A program made the translations under genes and the position numbers. Below are positions 45,042 to 53,850 of a DNA stretch of 64,000 nt, in pieces; positions within the stretch are counted from its first letter, which is position 1; the number at the start of each line of letters is the position of its first letter. The notes under the pieces are model-generated. The model saw only the letters and a program-made list of their open reading frames with translations. It had not been told where the DNA came from and made no database searches. Source of the stretch: Streptomyces sp. NRRL S-337 (GTDB lineage Bacteria; Actinomycetota; Actinomycetes; Streptomycetales; Streptomycetaceae); assembly GCF_000720175.1 (NCBI RefSeq), contig NZ_JOIX01000016.1, positions 53,440 to 117,439 of the forward strand, in the 5' to 3' direction.

Positions 45042-45646
45042 CCGCGCCGGAACCCGGGCGCGAAGGTAGCAGCGCGCATGACGTGTTGACCCGAGCTGGT
45101 TGGCGACCGGGGCGTGATGCCGGTGCGTCGTACCAGCTCGCCGTCATGGAGACGGTCAGCACCATCAGCGGACGGGGTGAGGGCACCTGGGAAGTGTTTC
45201 CGGCCGCCGAGGAAGCATTGCGGGAGTTCTACGGGCTCGAAGTGCTGCTCGACGGGCCCGGTGTCGACGTGGCCGTGCACGGGCTGGCCATCGACCCGCG
45301 TGAGGGACGCTACTTGCTCTCGACCATGCGGGCGTTCGCGGAGCGGGTAGGGAGCAGGCTCTTCCCGTTCGGCGTGCACGGAGCCGAGTCGGTGTTGGCC
45401 GTTGATGAGCGCGGAAGGCTGTTTCTCGTTAATCACGGGGGATGGTGGTTCCTCGGTGAGTCCGTGCTCGCTGGACTGGGCGTGCTGATCGAAGGGCGTC
45501 GACCTCTGCGGGTACGGGCGGACGGGACGTGGGAAGAGTCGGAGCGGCCGCACGTACCGCCGCCAGGTCCGCCTGCGCTCCCGGTCCACTCCGATACGGA
45601 GAGGGGAACCCCCGCCGGGGTGGAGATGGAGAGGGCATTCGGTTAG
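45038..45646 (+). CDS. SUKH-3 immunity protein (second)
   Basis: 202-aa SUKH-3-like protein, coupled by ATGA overlap to the stand-alone deaminase and thus its likely antidote. N-terminal [15 protein letters not shown], then [35 protein letters not shown] and [20 protein letters not shown] follow the family order. The last 50 residues are Pro-rich and lie outside the domain. Higher GC than the first immunity gene, so the two pairs probably have different histories. Confidence 0.82.
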   Translation: MTAPEPGREGSSAHDVLTRAGWRPGRDAGASYQLAVMETVSTISGRGEGTWEVFPAAEEALREFYGLEVLLDGPGVDVAVHGLAIDPREGRYLLSTMRAFAERVGSRLFPFGVHGAESVLAVDERGRLFLVNHGGWWFLGESVLAGLGVLIEGRRPLRVRADGTWEESERPHVPPPGPPALPVHSDTERGTPAGVEMERAFG

Positions 45647-46059
45647 CAGGGGTGGAGGCCCGACGCCCCGGCGATGTGTGAAGAGCCTGCGCGCACTGGC
45701 CCTGTCCGGCGCTGGAGAGGAGTGCGGGGAAGCTGCCGGAACGTGCAGGGGACGGAAAACAACCGGGGCGGACGTCAAGAGCCTCTCGGCGCTCCCCCAT
45801 GGTCAGCGTAAGCAAAATACGGAGGGCGCCCCTGTGGGACGATCGAGGGGTTGCTGGCTTTCGCTCCCGCCTCGAACCCACGCCTATGGCAGCCGCGGCT
45901 CTCCCCGCATCACCGGCATGTGTGTAAGGTGCAACTCTCCCGCGGACTCTGTCATGACTCTCCACGCCCGCTCGGCATCGCCCGAGCCGGCGTCGGTGTT
46001 TTCCGACATCCGTTTTCCGACTTCTTCGCTTCGCCCTTTCTCGCCCGCCCGGAGATCCC
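45647..46059. other. Intergenic region after the toxin-immunity cassette
   Basis: About 410 bp. An open frame from 45678 has no ribosome-binding site or family resemblance and was not called. No clear terminator for the cassette. It includes an A-rich stretch (AAGCAAAATACGGAGG) near 45810. Should contain the promoter of the pseudouridine synthase gene. Confidence 0.35.
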
Positions 46060-47028
46060 GTGAGACGCCGCTCCCCCGTGCCGCCCGCCCCGTTGCCGCA
46101 GCGTGACGGGATCGATCCGGTGCGGGTGCGGCTGCCGGCCGATCCGGGCGGGGTGTGGGGCACGGTCGGGGAGCACCTCGTGGCGCGGTTCGGCGGGGCG
46201 ATCGGGGCCGGGCGGGTGGCGGAGATGCTGCGCACGGGCCGGTTCGTGGGCCTGGAGGGGGCGCTGAGCGGGGAGGAGCCGTACGTCGCGGGGCGGTACG
46301 TGTGGTTCCACCGGGACTTCGCGCCGGAGGTGCGGGTGCCGTTCGAGGTGCGGATCGTGCACCGGGACGAACGGATCGTGATCGCCGACAAACCGCATTT
46401 CCTGGCCACCACGCCGCGCGGGCAGCACATCACCGAGACCGCGCTGGCCCGGCTGCGGCGCGAGCTCGGGCTGCCGGCGCTGCAGCCCGCGCACCGGCTC
46501 GACCGGCTGACGGCGGGGCTGGTGCTGTTCGTCGTACGGCCCGAGGACCGGGGGGCGTACCAGGGGCTGTTCGGTGGGCGCCGGGTGCACAAGGAGTACG
46601 AGGCGGTGGCCCCGTACGACGCGGACGTGGCGCTGCCGGTGGCGGTGCGCAGCCGGATCGTCAAGGAGCGCGGGGTGCACACGGCGCGGGAGGTGCCCGG
46701 GGCGGTGAACGCGGAGAGCCGGATCGAGCTGGTCGAGCGGCGGGGCGGGCTCGGGCGCTACCGGCTGCTGCCGGCGACCGGGCGGACGCATCAGCTGCGG
46801 GTGCACATGCACGGGCTGGGGCTGCCGATCCTCCATGATCCGCTGTATCCGGGCGGGGGTGACGCGGAGGGGGCCCAGGAAGCCGGTGGGGCGGGCGCCG
46901 AGGGCTTCGGGGCGCCGTTGCAGCTGCTGGCGAAGGTGCTGGCGTTCCGGGACCCGGTGGACGGGCGGGAGCGGCGGTTCGAGAGCGGGCTGCGGCTGGC
47001 GGCGTGGCCGGGGGCAGCGGCCGGCTGA
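46060..47028 (+). CDS. RluA-family pseudouridine synthase
   Basis: 322-aa RNA pseudouridine synthase that isomerises uridine in rRNA or tRNA. The catalytic block AHRLDRLTAGL contains the invariant Asp; IADKPHFLATTP and GRTHQLRVHMHGLG are the other RluA signatures. The N-terminal region lacks a clear S4 domain. GTG at 46060 with GGAG 6 nt upstream. Typical of the short actinobacterial RluA-type proteins; target site unknown. Confidence 0.9.
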   Translation: MRRRSPVPPAPLPQRDGIDPVRVRLPADPGGVWGTVGEHLVARFGGAIGAGRVAEMLRTGRFVGLEGALSGEEPYVAGRYVWFHRDFAPEVRVPFEVRIVHRDERIVIADKPHFLATTPRGQHITETALARLRRELGLPALQPAHRLDRLTAGLVLFVVRPEDRGAYQGLFGGRRVHKEYEAVAPYDADVALPVAVRSRIVKERGVHTAREVPGAVNAESRIELVERRGGLGRYRLLPATGRTHQLRVHMHGLGLPILHDPLYPGGGDAEGAQEAGGAGAEGFGAPLQLLAKVLAFRDPVDGRERRFESGLRLAAWPGAAAG

Positions 47029-47114
47029 CGTCCGCCGGCGAATTTGCGGTGCGGGCGGGGGCCCGGCGTCCGTAGGGTGCGGGGGTTGGTGAACTGGGAC
47101 GAAGGGCTGGCCGG

Positions 47115-47789
47115 ATGCTGATCTTTGACGCGGACGACACGTTGTGGGAGAACAACGTGATCTTCGAGCGGGTCATCGACGAGTTCCTGGAGTGGATGGT
47201 GCGGCCGGGGCTCGACCGGGTGGCGGTGCGGACGGTGCTCGACGGGATCGAGGCCGCGAACGCACCGACGCTGGGGTACGGCAGCAAGGTCTTCCTGCAC
47301 AGCCTGGGTGAGTGTGTGGCGCGGCTGCGCGGGCGGGCCGCGACGGCCGAGGAGACGGCGCGGATCGCCGGGTGGGCGGCCGCCTTCGCCGGGGACCGGG
47401 TGGAGCTGATGCCCGGGGTGGCCGAGACGCTGGCGGAGCTGGCGCGGCGGCACGAGTTGCTGTTGCTGACCAAGGGCGACACCGAGGAGCAGGAACGGAA
47501 GGTGGCGGCCTCGGGGCTGACCGGGCACTTCCGCGGGGTGCACATCGTGGCGGAGAAGGACGTCGCCACGTACGAGCGGCTCAAGCGCGCGTACGACCTG
47601 GTGCCGGACGAGACCTGGATGATCGGCAACTCCCCCAAATCGGACATCCTGCCGGCGCGTTCGGCCGGGCTGAACGCGGTGTTCATCCCGCACCGGCACA
47701 CCTGGGTGCTGGAGCACGACGAGCTCGACCCGGACGACAAGAAGGTGCTGCGGCTGTCGGCGTTCCAGGAGCTGCTGCGGCACTTCTGA
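47115..47789 (+). CDS. HAD-superfamily hydrolase
   Basis: 224-aa haloacid-dehalogenase-type hydrolase. Motif I FDADDTLWENN at residues 4-14 (the Asp pair replaces the common DxDxT with DADDT), motif II in LLLTKGDTEEQ, motif III Lys in RLKRAYD and motif IV in WMIGNSPKSDIL. ATG at 47115. Followed after 38 bp by a NUDIX gene in the same orientation; both may sanitise nucleotides or other phosphates, but no substrate is evident. Confidence 0.88.
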   Translation: MLIFDADDTLWENNVIFERVIDEFLEWMVRPGLDRVAVRTVLDGIEAANAPTLGYGSKVFLHSLGECVARLRGRAATAEETARIAGWAAAFAGDRVELMPGVAETLAELARRHELLLLTKGDTEEQERKVAASGLTGHFRGVHIVAEKDVATYERLKRAYDLVPDETWMIGNSPKSDILPARSAGLNAVFIPHRHTWVLEHDELDPDDKKVLRLSAFQELLRHF

Positions 47790-47827
47790 GGGCGGCGGAC
47801 ACCGATACGGAAGTGCGGAGGGGCGAC

Positions 47828-48283
47828 GTGGGAGAAGGTGACGGTGCGGTGCGGCGGCCGGGGGTGTCGTGCGTGTTCGTGTGCCACGACGGTGCGGGGC
47901 GGGTGCTGCTGGCGCGGCGGAGCGCCGGGGCCCGGGACGAGCCGGGGACTTGGGACTGCGGTGCGGGGGCGCTGGAGTTCGGCGAGAGCTTCGAGACCGC
48001 GGTGGCGCGGGAGGTGTACGAGGAGTACGGCACCCGGCCGCTTCGCATCGAGCAGCTCGGGGTGCGCAATGTGCTGCGCGGCGATCCGGTGGACTCGCAC
48101 TGGGTCGCGGTGGTCTTCGCGGTGCGGGTGGCGCCGGAGGCGGTGACGATCGGCGAGCCGCACAAGTTCGACGCGCTCAGGTGGTGCCCGCCGGACGCCC
48201 TCCCCGCGCCGCTGCATTCGCAGTGCGGGGAGAGCCTGGCGTTGTTCGTGCGGTCCGCCTCGTCCGCGGAGGCGGGTGGCTAG
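47828..48283 (+). CDS. NUDIX hydrolase
   Basis: 151-aa NUDIX pyrophosphohydrolase. The Nudix box is complete: GALEFGESFETAVAREVYEE plus the final G-T, matching Gx5Ex7REUxEExGU. GTG at 47828 with GGAGGGG before it; longer frames overlap the HAD gene. Ends convergent with the HEAT-like gene, their stop codons overlapping by 3 nt. Substrate unknown. Confidence 0.9.
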   Translation: MGEGDGAVRRPGVSCVFVCHDGAGRVLLARRSAGARDEPGTWDCGAGALEFGESFETAVAREVYEEYGTRPLRIEQLGVRNVLRGDPVDSHWVAVVFAVRVAPEAVTIGEPHKFDALRWCPPDALPAPLHSQCGESLALFVRSASSAEAGG

Positions 48284-50235
48284 GGACCGTCCGCGGGGGC
48301 GGGCTGCAGCTCGTCTCCTCCGGTGAGCGCCGCCACCGTGCGCTCGGCGGCTTCCAGGAGCTGTTCGTCGGCGCGCAGATCGGCGTCCGCTGAACCGGCG
48401 TACAGCGGGAGCCGGGTGCGTCGGTCGATCAGCGCGCGCAGGTGCGGGAGCGCGGGGCGGGCGTGCGGCCCCATGGCGGCCAGGGTGGTCATCGCGACCG
48501 GACCGAAGAGGTCGTCGTCGAGGTAGCCCGGAAGTACGGCGAGGAGTTCGGCGGCCACCGGTGGGCCTTCGTTCCGCCACAACACCAGGGAGCCGCGTAC
48601 CTGCATGGCGCCGGGGCGGCCGAGGACGGCGGCGCGCAGCTGCGCGGACTGCTCGCGGTCGAGGCCGCCGTGGTCGAGCAGCCACCGGAAGAGGGCGGAG
48701 TGATCGGCGGTGCGGCGACGGCCCTCCAGGGGGTGGGTGCGCAGATAGGTCGCCAGGGGCGCCCGGTCGCCGGTGATCCGGGCCAGGGCCAGTGCGCCGT
48801 GGCCGGGGCGCCGGCGGGAGTCGCGGGTGAGCGTGGTGAGCAGCGGCACCGCGGCGGCCGCGGGCGGGCCGATCCGGCCGAGCGTGCCGACGAGTGAGAG
48901 CTCCGGCCAGGTCGCCAGGGTGGCGCCGCGGGCCTCGGCCGCCTCGCACGCCGTGCGCAGCGCCATGAGGAGGTCGGGGACGCACAAAGCGGCGGCCGCC
49001 GGATCGAGGGCGTCGAGGATGCCGAGGGCGAGGGACAGCGCGTCGCGGTCTTCGGATCGCAGCAACCGGCCTGCGTACGCGGCAAGTTGACCGGTGTCCA
49101 CGGCTTCGGCGCGGAGCAGGCCGCGGAGGGCGGCGAGCATGCCGGGTGGGCGGGCGCCGGCGGTCAGCAGGGCGTGGACGTGCGGGGCGGCGCGCGGATC
49201 GTCGATCGTCGCGAGGGCGTAGGTGAGGTGCCAGGCGAGGGCGGCGGAGGGGTCGACACCCGGGCCGGTGGGGTCCGCGGCCGGGACCGTGGTGGGGTCC
49301 GGCAGCAGGGCGGCCAGGGCGTCGGCGGACCGGCGGGTGGCGGTGCGGGAGGCGCACAGGGCGTGCACGACGAGGGTGCCAAGGCCGGGCTGGGAGGTCG
49401 GCAGCAACCGGGCGAGGTGCGGGGCGAGGGTGCCGGGGGCGGCCCGCCACTCCTGGAACGCCCGGTGGGCCAGCTGCACACCGACCCGTCGCCCGTAGGC
49501 ACCCGCACCGCCGGCCAGCAGTCGGGTGACGGTGGCGTAGCAGTCCTGTTCACGTTCCTGGCGGTGGAGGGCGCGGCCCCAGCGGGCGCCGACGGAGTAG
49601 CCGCGGTCGGCGTCGTGGGCGGTGAGCCCGGTGACCTCCGTCAGGATCTGGGCGTCCAGTTCCGGCCAGCGTTCGCGCGGTGCGGTCGCCAGCTCCTCCA
49701 GGCAGCCGAGCAACCGGATCTCGGGGAGCGGGTCGGTGCGGAGCGGGCCGGGCGGGCAGGAGGCGCCCGGCGTGCCGAGCAGCGCGTCGGCCAGGGCGAT
49801 CCGGGTGACGGGGTCGGTGAGTTCGCCGAGGGCGGTACGGGCCCGGTCGGCGGCACCGGTGCGGACGAGGAGCGTGGCGGCGGCCCTGCGGACCTCCGGG
49901 TCCGGGTCGTGGAGCCCGGCCGCGGCCGCCGGGGCCGGCGCCGGCCAGGGCGTACGGCCGTACGTCAGCTCGCCGAGCAGGGTGAGCGCGGTACGGCGTA
50001 CGGCGGGGCTCATATGACGGGTGAGCGAGAGCAGTTCGCGGGTGGCCGGGCCGTCGGGGTCGGTGCCGACCGCTTCGAAGACGGCGGTTCTGGCCGGGGT
50101 GCCCGGGGTGAGGACGGATCCGTCGAGGACCGCTGAGGTGAGGTCCGACGGACGGTCGGGGCCGGCGGCCGTCGACGCGGTGACATCGGCCGACGGGGTG
50201 GAGGCCGGGTCCTGGCCCGGCGTCCGCGTGGTCAT
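48280..50235 (-). CDS. HEAT-repeat-like protein
   Basis: About 651-aa, Ala/Leu/Arg-rich helical-repeat protein without signal peptide or membrane segments. Repeats such as SPAVRRTALTLLGELT and DPEVRRAAATLLVRTG are typical HEAT/armadillo units; more degenerate ones continue throughout. Such scaffolds bind other proteins; no catalytic motif. The start is uncertain: ATG 50235 lacks a good ribosome-binding site and a GTG at 50289 is in frame. Located behind the ABC-F gene in the same orientation. Confidence 0.75.
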   Translation of the reverse strand: MTTRTPGQDPASTPSADVTASTAAGPDRPSDLTSAVLDGSVLTPGTPARTAVFEAVGTDPDGPATRELLSLTRHMSPAVRRTALTLLGELTYGRTPWPAPAPAAAAGLHDPDPEVRRAAATLLVRTGAADRARTALGELTDPVTRIALADALLGTPGASCPPGPLRTDPLPEIRLLGCLEELATAPRERWPELDAQILTEVTGLTAHDADRGYSVGARWGRALHRQEREQDCYATVTRLLAGGAGAYGRRVGVQLAHRAFQEWRAAPGTLAPHLARLLPTSQPGLGTLVVHALCASRTATRRSADALAALLPDPTTVPAADPTGPGVDPSAALAWHLTYALATIDDPRAAPHVHALLTAGARPPGMLAALRGLLRAEAVDTGQLAAYAGRLLRSEDRDALSLALGILDALDPAAAALCVPDLLMALRTACEAAEARGATLATWPELSLVGTLGRIGPPAAAAVPLLTTLTRDSRRRPGHGALALARITGDRAPLATYLRTHPLEGRRRTADHSALFRWLLDHGGLDREQSAQLRAAVLGRPGAMQVRGSLVLWRNEGPPVAAELLAVLPGYLDDDLFGPVAMTTLAAMGPHARPALPHLRALIDRRTRLPLYAGSADADLRADEQLLEAAERTVAALTGGDELQPAPADGP

Positions 50236-50348
50236 CGGGTGGGGCGGTGGCCGCCCTTCCTGTAGGTCATGAGGAGGATCATGGACCACGGGAGGGGCGG
50301 CGGCAACGCAATTACGGGAGGGGCCTTCCGGAGCCTTCCGCCGCGGCC

Positions 50349-51980
50349 CTACAGCGGTGCGGCATCGGTGAGTTCGCCGTCCTCCAGGGCGAGCCAGCGG
50401 GTGATGCCCAGTTCCCGGAGGAACGTCAGGTCGTGGCTGACGACCACGAGCGCGCCCTCGTAGGACTCCAGGGCGGTGACCAGCCGGCGGACCGAGGCCA
50501 TGTCGAGGTTGTTGGTCGGCTCGTCTAGCAGCAGCAGCTGCGGGGCGGGCTCGGCCAGCATCAGCGCGGCGAGCGAGGCGCGGAAGCGTTCGCCGCCGGA
50601 GAGCGTGCCGGCCTGCTGGTCGGCCCGGGCGCCCTTGAAGAGGAAGCGCGCGAGCCGGGCCCGGATGCGGTTGTTGGTGGCGTCCGGGGCGAAGCGGGCG
50701 ACGTTCTCGACGATGGTCAGGTCGTTGTCGAGGACCTCCAGTCGCTGGGGCAGGAAGCGGTGCGGGACGTGGACCTCCGCGGTGCCGGACTCCGGTGGGA
50801 TCTCGCCGGCGAGGGTGCGCAGGAGGGTGGTCTTGCCGGAGCCGTTGCGGCCGGTGAGGGCGATGCGTTCGGGGCCGTGCACCTCCAGGTGGGCGCGGGC
50901 GCCGTAGCGGGCGTGCAGGTCGCGCAGGGTGAGCACGCCGCGGCCCGGCGGGACGGCGGTGTGCGGCAGGTCGATGCGGATCTCGTCGTCGTCCCGGACC
51001 GCTTCGACGGCCTCGTCGAGGCGTTCCCTGGCTTCCTTGAGGCGTTCGGTGTGCAGGATGCGGTGTTTGCCGGCGGAGACCTGGGCGTCCTGCTTGCGTC
51101 CATTCATGACGATCTTGGGTTCGCGCTTGTTGGCGCTCATCTTGTTGCCGTAGCGGACCCGGCGGGCCAACTTGACGTGGGCGTCGGACAGTTCGCGTTT
51201 CTGGCGCTGGACGTCGGCCTCGGCGACCCGCACCATCCGTTCGGCCGCCTCCTGTTCGGCGGCCAGGGCGCGTTCGTAGTCGGCGAAGTTGCCGCCGTAC
51301 CAGTGGATCTCGCCGCCGCGGAGGTCGGCGATCCGGTCGACCCGGCCGAGGAGTTCCCGGTCGTGGCTGACCACGACGAGCACGCCGGACCAGCCGTCCA
51401 CCGCGGTGTACAGGCGCTCGCGGGCCGCCCGGTCGAGGTTGTTGGTGGGCTCGTCGAGCAGCAGGACGTCCGGCCGGCCGAGCAGCAGGGCGGCCAGCCG
51501 GAGCAGGACGGATTCCCCACCGGAGATCTCGCCGATGGTGCGGTCGAGGTCGATACCGGTCAGCCCGAGCTGGTCGAGGGTGGCGCGGGCCCGCTCCTCG
51601 ACGTCCCAGTCGTCGCCGATGACGGTGAAGTGCTCCTCGCTCGGGTCGCCGTTCTCGATGGCGTGCAGGGCGGCGCGGGTCGCGGCGATGCCGAGTGCCT
51701 GGTCGACGCGGAGCGCGGTGTCGAGCGGGGCGTGCTGCGGGAGGTAGCCGATCTCACCGGCGGTCCGGACGCTGCCCGCGGTCGGGGTCAGCTCGCCCGC
51801 GAGGAGCTTCAACAGGGTTGATTTTCCTGAGCCGTTGAGGCCGATCAGGCCGGTGCGGCCGGGGCCGACGGTGAGCTGGAAGTCCTCGAAGACACGGCTG
51901 CCGTCGGGCCAGCTGAAGCCGAGGCCGGAGCAGGCGAGGGACGCGGCGGAGGCGGCGCGGGATGCGGGGGTCTGGGACAT
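50349..51980 (-). CDS. ABC-F family ATPase (ribosome protection/antibiotic resistance type)
   Basis: 543-aa cytoplasmic protein with two ATP-binding cassettes and no membrane domain. Walker A GLNGSGKST and GRNGSGKTT; signatures EISGGESVLLR and LSGGERFRAS; two LLLDEPTNNLD Walker B motifs. The interdomain linker contains the basic RRVRYGNKMSANKREPK segment, the ABC-F P-site tRNA interaction motif. Such proteins bind the ribosomal E site and can dislodge antibiotics. ATG 51980 with AGGAG 6 nt upstream; the longer frame covers the leader. Preceded by a 210-nt leader with a promoter, tiny ORF and long-range pairing, so probably induced by translation inhibitors. Antibiotic spectrum unknown. Confidence 0.9.
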   Translation of the reverse strand: MSQTPASRAASAASLACSGLGFSWPDGSRVFEDFQLTVGPGRTGLIGLNGSGKSTLLKLLAGELTPTAGSVRTAGEIGYLPQHAPLDTALRVDQALGIAATRAALHAIENGDPSEEHFTVIGDDWDVEERARATLDQLGLTGIDLDRTIGEISGGESVLLRLAALLLGRPDVLLLDEPTNNLDRAARERLYTAVDGWSGVLVVVSHDRELLGRVDRIADLRGGEIHWYGGNFADYERALAAEQEAAERMVRVAEADVQRQKRELSDAHVKLARRVRYGNKMSANKREPKIVMNGRKQDAQVSAGKHRILHTERLKEARERLDEAVEAVRDDDEIRIDLPHTAVPPGRGVLTLRDLHARYGARAHLEVHGPERIALTGRNGSGKTTLLRTLAGEIPPESGTAEVHVPHRFLPQRLEVLDNDLTIVENVARFAPDATNNRIRARLARFLFKGARADQQAGTLSGGERFRASLAALMLAEPAPQLLLLDEPTNNLDMASVRRLVTALESYEGALVVVSHDLTFLRELGITRWLALEDGELTDAAPL

Positions 51981-52024
51981 ACGGGTCTCCTGGGTGCGCG
52001 GAAGGTGTGCGGGGAGCTGCGCGG

Positions 52025-52142
52025 GAGACACCGCGGGGGGACGCCGGAAGGGCCGGGTGCGCCGGGGTACGCCGGTCGGCACGCCGAGGTCACGGACGGC
52101 GCCACGCGGTACGTCAGGGCGTACGCGTGCGCGCGGTGTCTC
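52025..52142 (-). promoter_or_regulatory. Long-range inverted repeat in the ABC-F leader
   Basis: The 11-mer GAGACACCGCG at 52025-52035 is exactly complementary to CGCGGTGTCTC at 52132-52142. In the transcript this would close an approximately 118-nt domain between the mini-ORF and the ABC-F start codon. Candidate attenuator; not a known class. Confidence 0.5.
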
Positions 52143-52148
52143 AGGACC

Positions 52149-52160
52149 TCAGACGAGCAA
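52149..52160 (-). CDS. Possible three-residue leader peptide of the ABC-F gene
   Basis: TTG-CTC-GTC-TGA (Met-Leu-Val) preceded by GGAGAAGG (52164-52171) at good distance, 6 nt before the long-range repeat begins. Ribosome stalling here could change the downstream fold. Speculative because of its size. Confidence 0.3.
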   Translation of the reverse strand: MLV

Positions 52161-52197
52161 CGGCCTTCTCCAATCGGCGGCAATGGGGCCGGGAAAG

Positions 52198-52236
52198 ACG
52201 GTACGGGGGACGCCGCGAAAAAGCAAACGCATTTTT
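52198..52236 (-). promoter_or_regulatory. Promoter of the ABC-F gene, WhiB7/WblC-like layout
   Basis: On the minus strand an AT-rich block AAAAAT (52231-52236) lies 4 nt before a -35 TTGCTT (52221-52226); after exactly 17 nt follows a -10 TACCGT (52198-52203). An AT tract just upstream of -35 is the hallmark of WhiB7/WblC-dependent promoters of intrinsic resistance genes. An inverted repeat (AAACGCA at 52225-52231, TGCGTTT at 52240-52246) overlaps it. Transcription would begin near 52190. Confidence 0.55.
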
Positions 52237-52285
52237 CGTTGCGTTTACAGCGGTGGATGCGCGCCGGCGTCCCCGGAACCCCGCC

Positions 52286-53728
52286 CTACTCCCCCGCCCC
52301 CTCGCGCGGGCGCAGCCGGACCCGGGCGGGACCGGTCGGCTGCAGGGTGATGCCGGCGGCGACCGGCACCTCCTCGTCCACGGCGTCGAGTTCGTACGCG
52401 CGCAGCAGCATCGCCAGCGCGAGCACCGACTCCAGCATGGAGAAGTGCTGCCCGATACAGGCGCGCGGACCGCCGCCGAACGGGAACCAGGCGTACCGGT
52501 GCCTTCCCTCGTCCCGTTCGGGTGCGAACCGGCCGGGGTCGAAGCGTTCCGGGTCCGGCCACAGCGCCGGGTCGCGATGGGTCACCCACGGCGCGACCAC
52601 CACGTCCGCACCGGCCGGGACGCGGAAGCCGCAGATCTCGGTGGCCGCCACGGCCCGCCGGCTGACGACCGGTGCCGCCGGGTACAGCCGCATCGATTCC
52701 TTGAGCGCCTGGGTCAGGTACGGCAGCCGCTCCAGGTCGGCGGCGGTGGGCACCCGGTCCGCCAGCACACGGTCGATCTCCGCCCGGACCCGGGCCTGTT
52801 CCTCGGGGTGGCGGGCGAGGAGGTGCAGGGTGAAGGCCAGGGAGATCGCGGTGGTCTCGTGACCGGCCAGCAGGAAGATCAGCACCTGCTCGCGGATCTC
52901 GGTGGCGTCCAGCGAACCGTCCTCGGCGTTGCCGGCCGCGGCCAGCAGCGAGAGCAGGTCCTCGCCCCCGGCTGCGTCCGGGCCGTCCGCCGTCCCGGTC
53001 GCCGCGCGGCGGCCGGCGATGATCCGGTCGCACAGCGCGTCGAGTTCGTCCATGGCGGCCCGCGCCCGCAGGTTGCCCGGGGTCGGCCACTGCCGCGGGA
53101 TCTTCACCGGCACGTAGGCGCGCTGCACGACGTACGCGTTGATGACCGGGGCGCAGCGGTGGATCGCGGCCACCGCCTCCTCGGCGTCCAGGCCGAAGAG
53201 GATCCGGGCGACGGTGCGCAGCGCGAGCCGGTTCATCTCGGGGACCAGGTCGACGGTGGCGCCCTCGGCGGTCCGCCAGCGGTCGACGACGGTGGCGGCC
53301 TCGCCCGTCACGGCCGAGGCGTAGCCGTCCACCCGGCGCTTGGTGAACAGCGGCTGCACCAGCCGCCGTTGCCGGAGGTAGTCGGCGTCCTGGCTGGTGA
53401 GCAGGCCGTTGCCGAACGCCTGCCGGACCTCCTCGTACAGCGGGTGGTCCTTGCGGAAGTTGGCGGCCTGGGAGGCGAGGATCTGCTGGACGCCCTCAGG
53501 CGCGAAGACGGCGTGGAACACGCTGCGCAGGCCGGGCGGGCCGGCCTCCAGGCGGACCACGTCGCCGTGTTCGCGCCGGGCCCGTGCGAACGTGCTGAGG
53601 GAGTCGCGCCGCAGGTCGAGCATCGAGCCGAGGAGGGGGAGGCCGGCCGGGCCGGGGATGGCGTCGACGGGGGCCGGGGCGGGCCGGGAACCGGAGGGGG
53701 AGTCGGGCTGGGAGTCGGTTATGGGCAT
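52286..53728 (-). CDS. Cytochrome P450
   Basis: 480-aa haem monooxygenase. I-helix oxygen-activation motif AGHETT, K-helix ESMR (ExxR), the WPDPERFDPGRF block and the haem loop FPFGGGPRACIGQHF with Cys424 as ligand. Length and wording resemble the class that includes CYP102 haem domains and CYP4-like bacterial P450s, rather than the 400-aa macrolide type. No reductase domain is attached, so it needs separate electron donors. ATG at 53728. Divergent from a 2Fe-2S protein gene 122 bp away, which is a possible but unproven partner. Substrate unknown. Confidence 0.94.
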   Translation of the reverse strand: MPITDSQPDSPSGSRPAPAPVDAIPGPAGLPLLGSMLDLRRDSLSTFARARREHGDVVRLEAGPPGLRSVFHAVFAPEGVQQILASQAANFRKDHPLYEEVRQAFGNGLLTSQDADYLRQRRLVQPLFTKRRVDGYASAVTGEAATVVDRWRTAEGATVDLVPEMNRLALRTVARILFGLDAEEAVAAIHRCAPVINAYVVQRAYVPVKIPRQWPTPGNLRARAAMDELDALCDRIIAGRRAATGTADGPDAAGGEDLLSLLAAAGNAEDGSLDATEIREQVLIFLLAGHETTAISLAFTLHLLARHPEEQARVRAEIDRVLADRVPTAADLERLPYLTQALKESMRLYPAAPVVSRRAVAATEICGFRVPAGADVVVAPWVTHRDPALWPDPERFDPGRFAPERDEGRHRYAWFPFGGGPRACIGQHFSMLESVLALAMLLRAYELDAVDEEVPVAAGITLQPTGPARVRLRPREGAGE

Positions 53729-53850
53729 GGTCGGATGTCTATCCCGGCAAGGGGTGTTCCTACCCCCGGCCGGGGCCGCCCGGCCGGAATGTGGCGGGAA
53801 GGCGCAGGGGGCCGGGGCGGCGCCGTGCGGGGCCGCGTAGCATGGGCCGG

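Noticed and set aside
45678..46106. 142-codon open frame after the toxin cassette
   Set aside because: No ribosome-binding site, no recognisable family, and it overlaps the start of the pseudouridine synthase gene.
48280..50136. Plus-strand open frames opposite the HEAT-like gene
   Set aside because: Gly/Arg/Ala-rich shadow frames; the minus-strand frame shows regular helical repeats and is preferred.
53720..53745. GGATGTCT near the P450 start as another site of the FadR-type operator
   Set aside because: Only a half-site without symmetry and far from any sugar gene; expected by chance.
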